From CAYVQZ01 sp964453435 (GTDB lineage Bacteria > Abyssobacteria > SURF-5), in the NCBI GenBank assembly GCA_964453435.1, contig CAYVQZ010000085.1:1-13815 (forward strand): a stretch of 13,815 nt of DNA, given 5' to 3'. The stretch's first letter is position 1. Each line of letters begins with the position of its first letter. The notes under the pieces are model-generated. The model saw only the letters and a program-made list of their open reading frames with translations, ran no database searches and was not told the origin of the DNA. Shown piece by piece: positions 13,812 through 13,815 of the stretch. The position numbers and the translations under genes were made by a program.

Positions 13812-13815
13812 GATT

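Noticed and set aside
1..13815. CRISPR arrays, tRNA or rRNA genes, insertion sequences
   Set aside because: No regularly spaced repeats, no cloverleaf or ribosomal RNA sequence and no transposase or integrase frame were found on either strand.

Overview
The window looks like chromosomal DNA of an anaerobic, probably uncultured bacterium. It carries an oxygen-sensitive glycyl radical enzyme and a four-subunit ferredoxin-dependent 2-oxoacid oxidoreductase. Fragments of short motifs that recur between genes in many environmental bacterial genomes sit at both ends. Most of the window is GC-rich, but about 2900-5240 is visibly more AT-rich. I cannot assign a phylum from the sequence.

Layout. 1-300 holds a mosaic of dispersed intergenic repeat fragments. 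326-354 is a good promoter for a glycyl radical enzyme of the dehydratase/lyase type (461-2899, +). No radical-SAM activase is present in the window. 3089-4976 (-) is an AT-richer cassette: a RecF/OLD-like AAA ATPase whose stop codon overlaps, as ATGA, the start of a small partner gene. The partner resembles companions of defence-associated ATPases and is interrupted by a 5-nt frameshifting insertion. 5239-9063 (-) is a metabolic operon. In transcription order it encodes a D-2-hydroxyacid dehydrogenase, a two-cluster ferredoxin subunit, and the alpha, beta and gamma subunits of a 2-oxoacid:ferredoxin oxidoreductase. A promoter at 9191-9219 (17-bp spacer) faces it.

The 9064-9945 intergenic region has a second promoter in the opposite direction (9405-9433). 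It is followed by an inverted repeat and a run of four hairpins, each with a 4-nt loop, which together form a candidate structured RNA or leader. A possible 49-residue one-span membrane protein comes next. 9946-12342 (+) is a membrane-spanning protein with an exported von Willebrand factor A domain, a cytoplasmic FHA fold that has lost its usual phosphothreonine contacts, and an extra C-terminal beta-rich domain. Facing it, 12383-13780 (-) is an exported TPR-like protein.

How the genes may work together: the dehydrogenase and oxidoreductase operon can convert a 2-hydroxyacid to a 2-oxoacid and on to acyl-CoA plus reduced ferredoxin (inference from gene content and order). The ATPase cassette looks like a horizontally acquired defence pair, possibly no longer functional. 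The parts least explained by known systems are the structured leader at 9441-9662 and the VWA-FHA protein it precedes.
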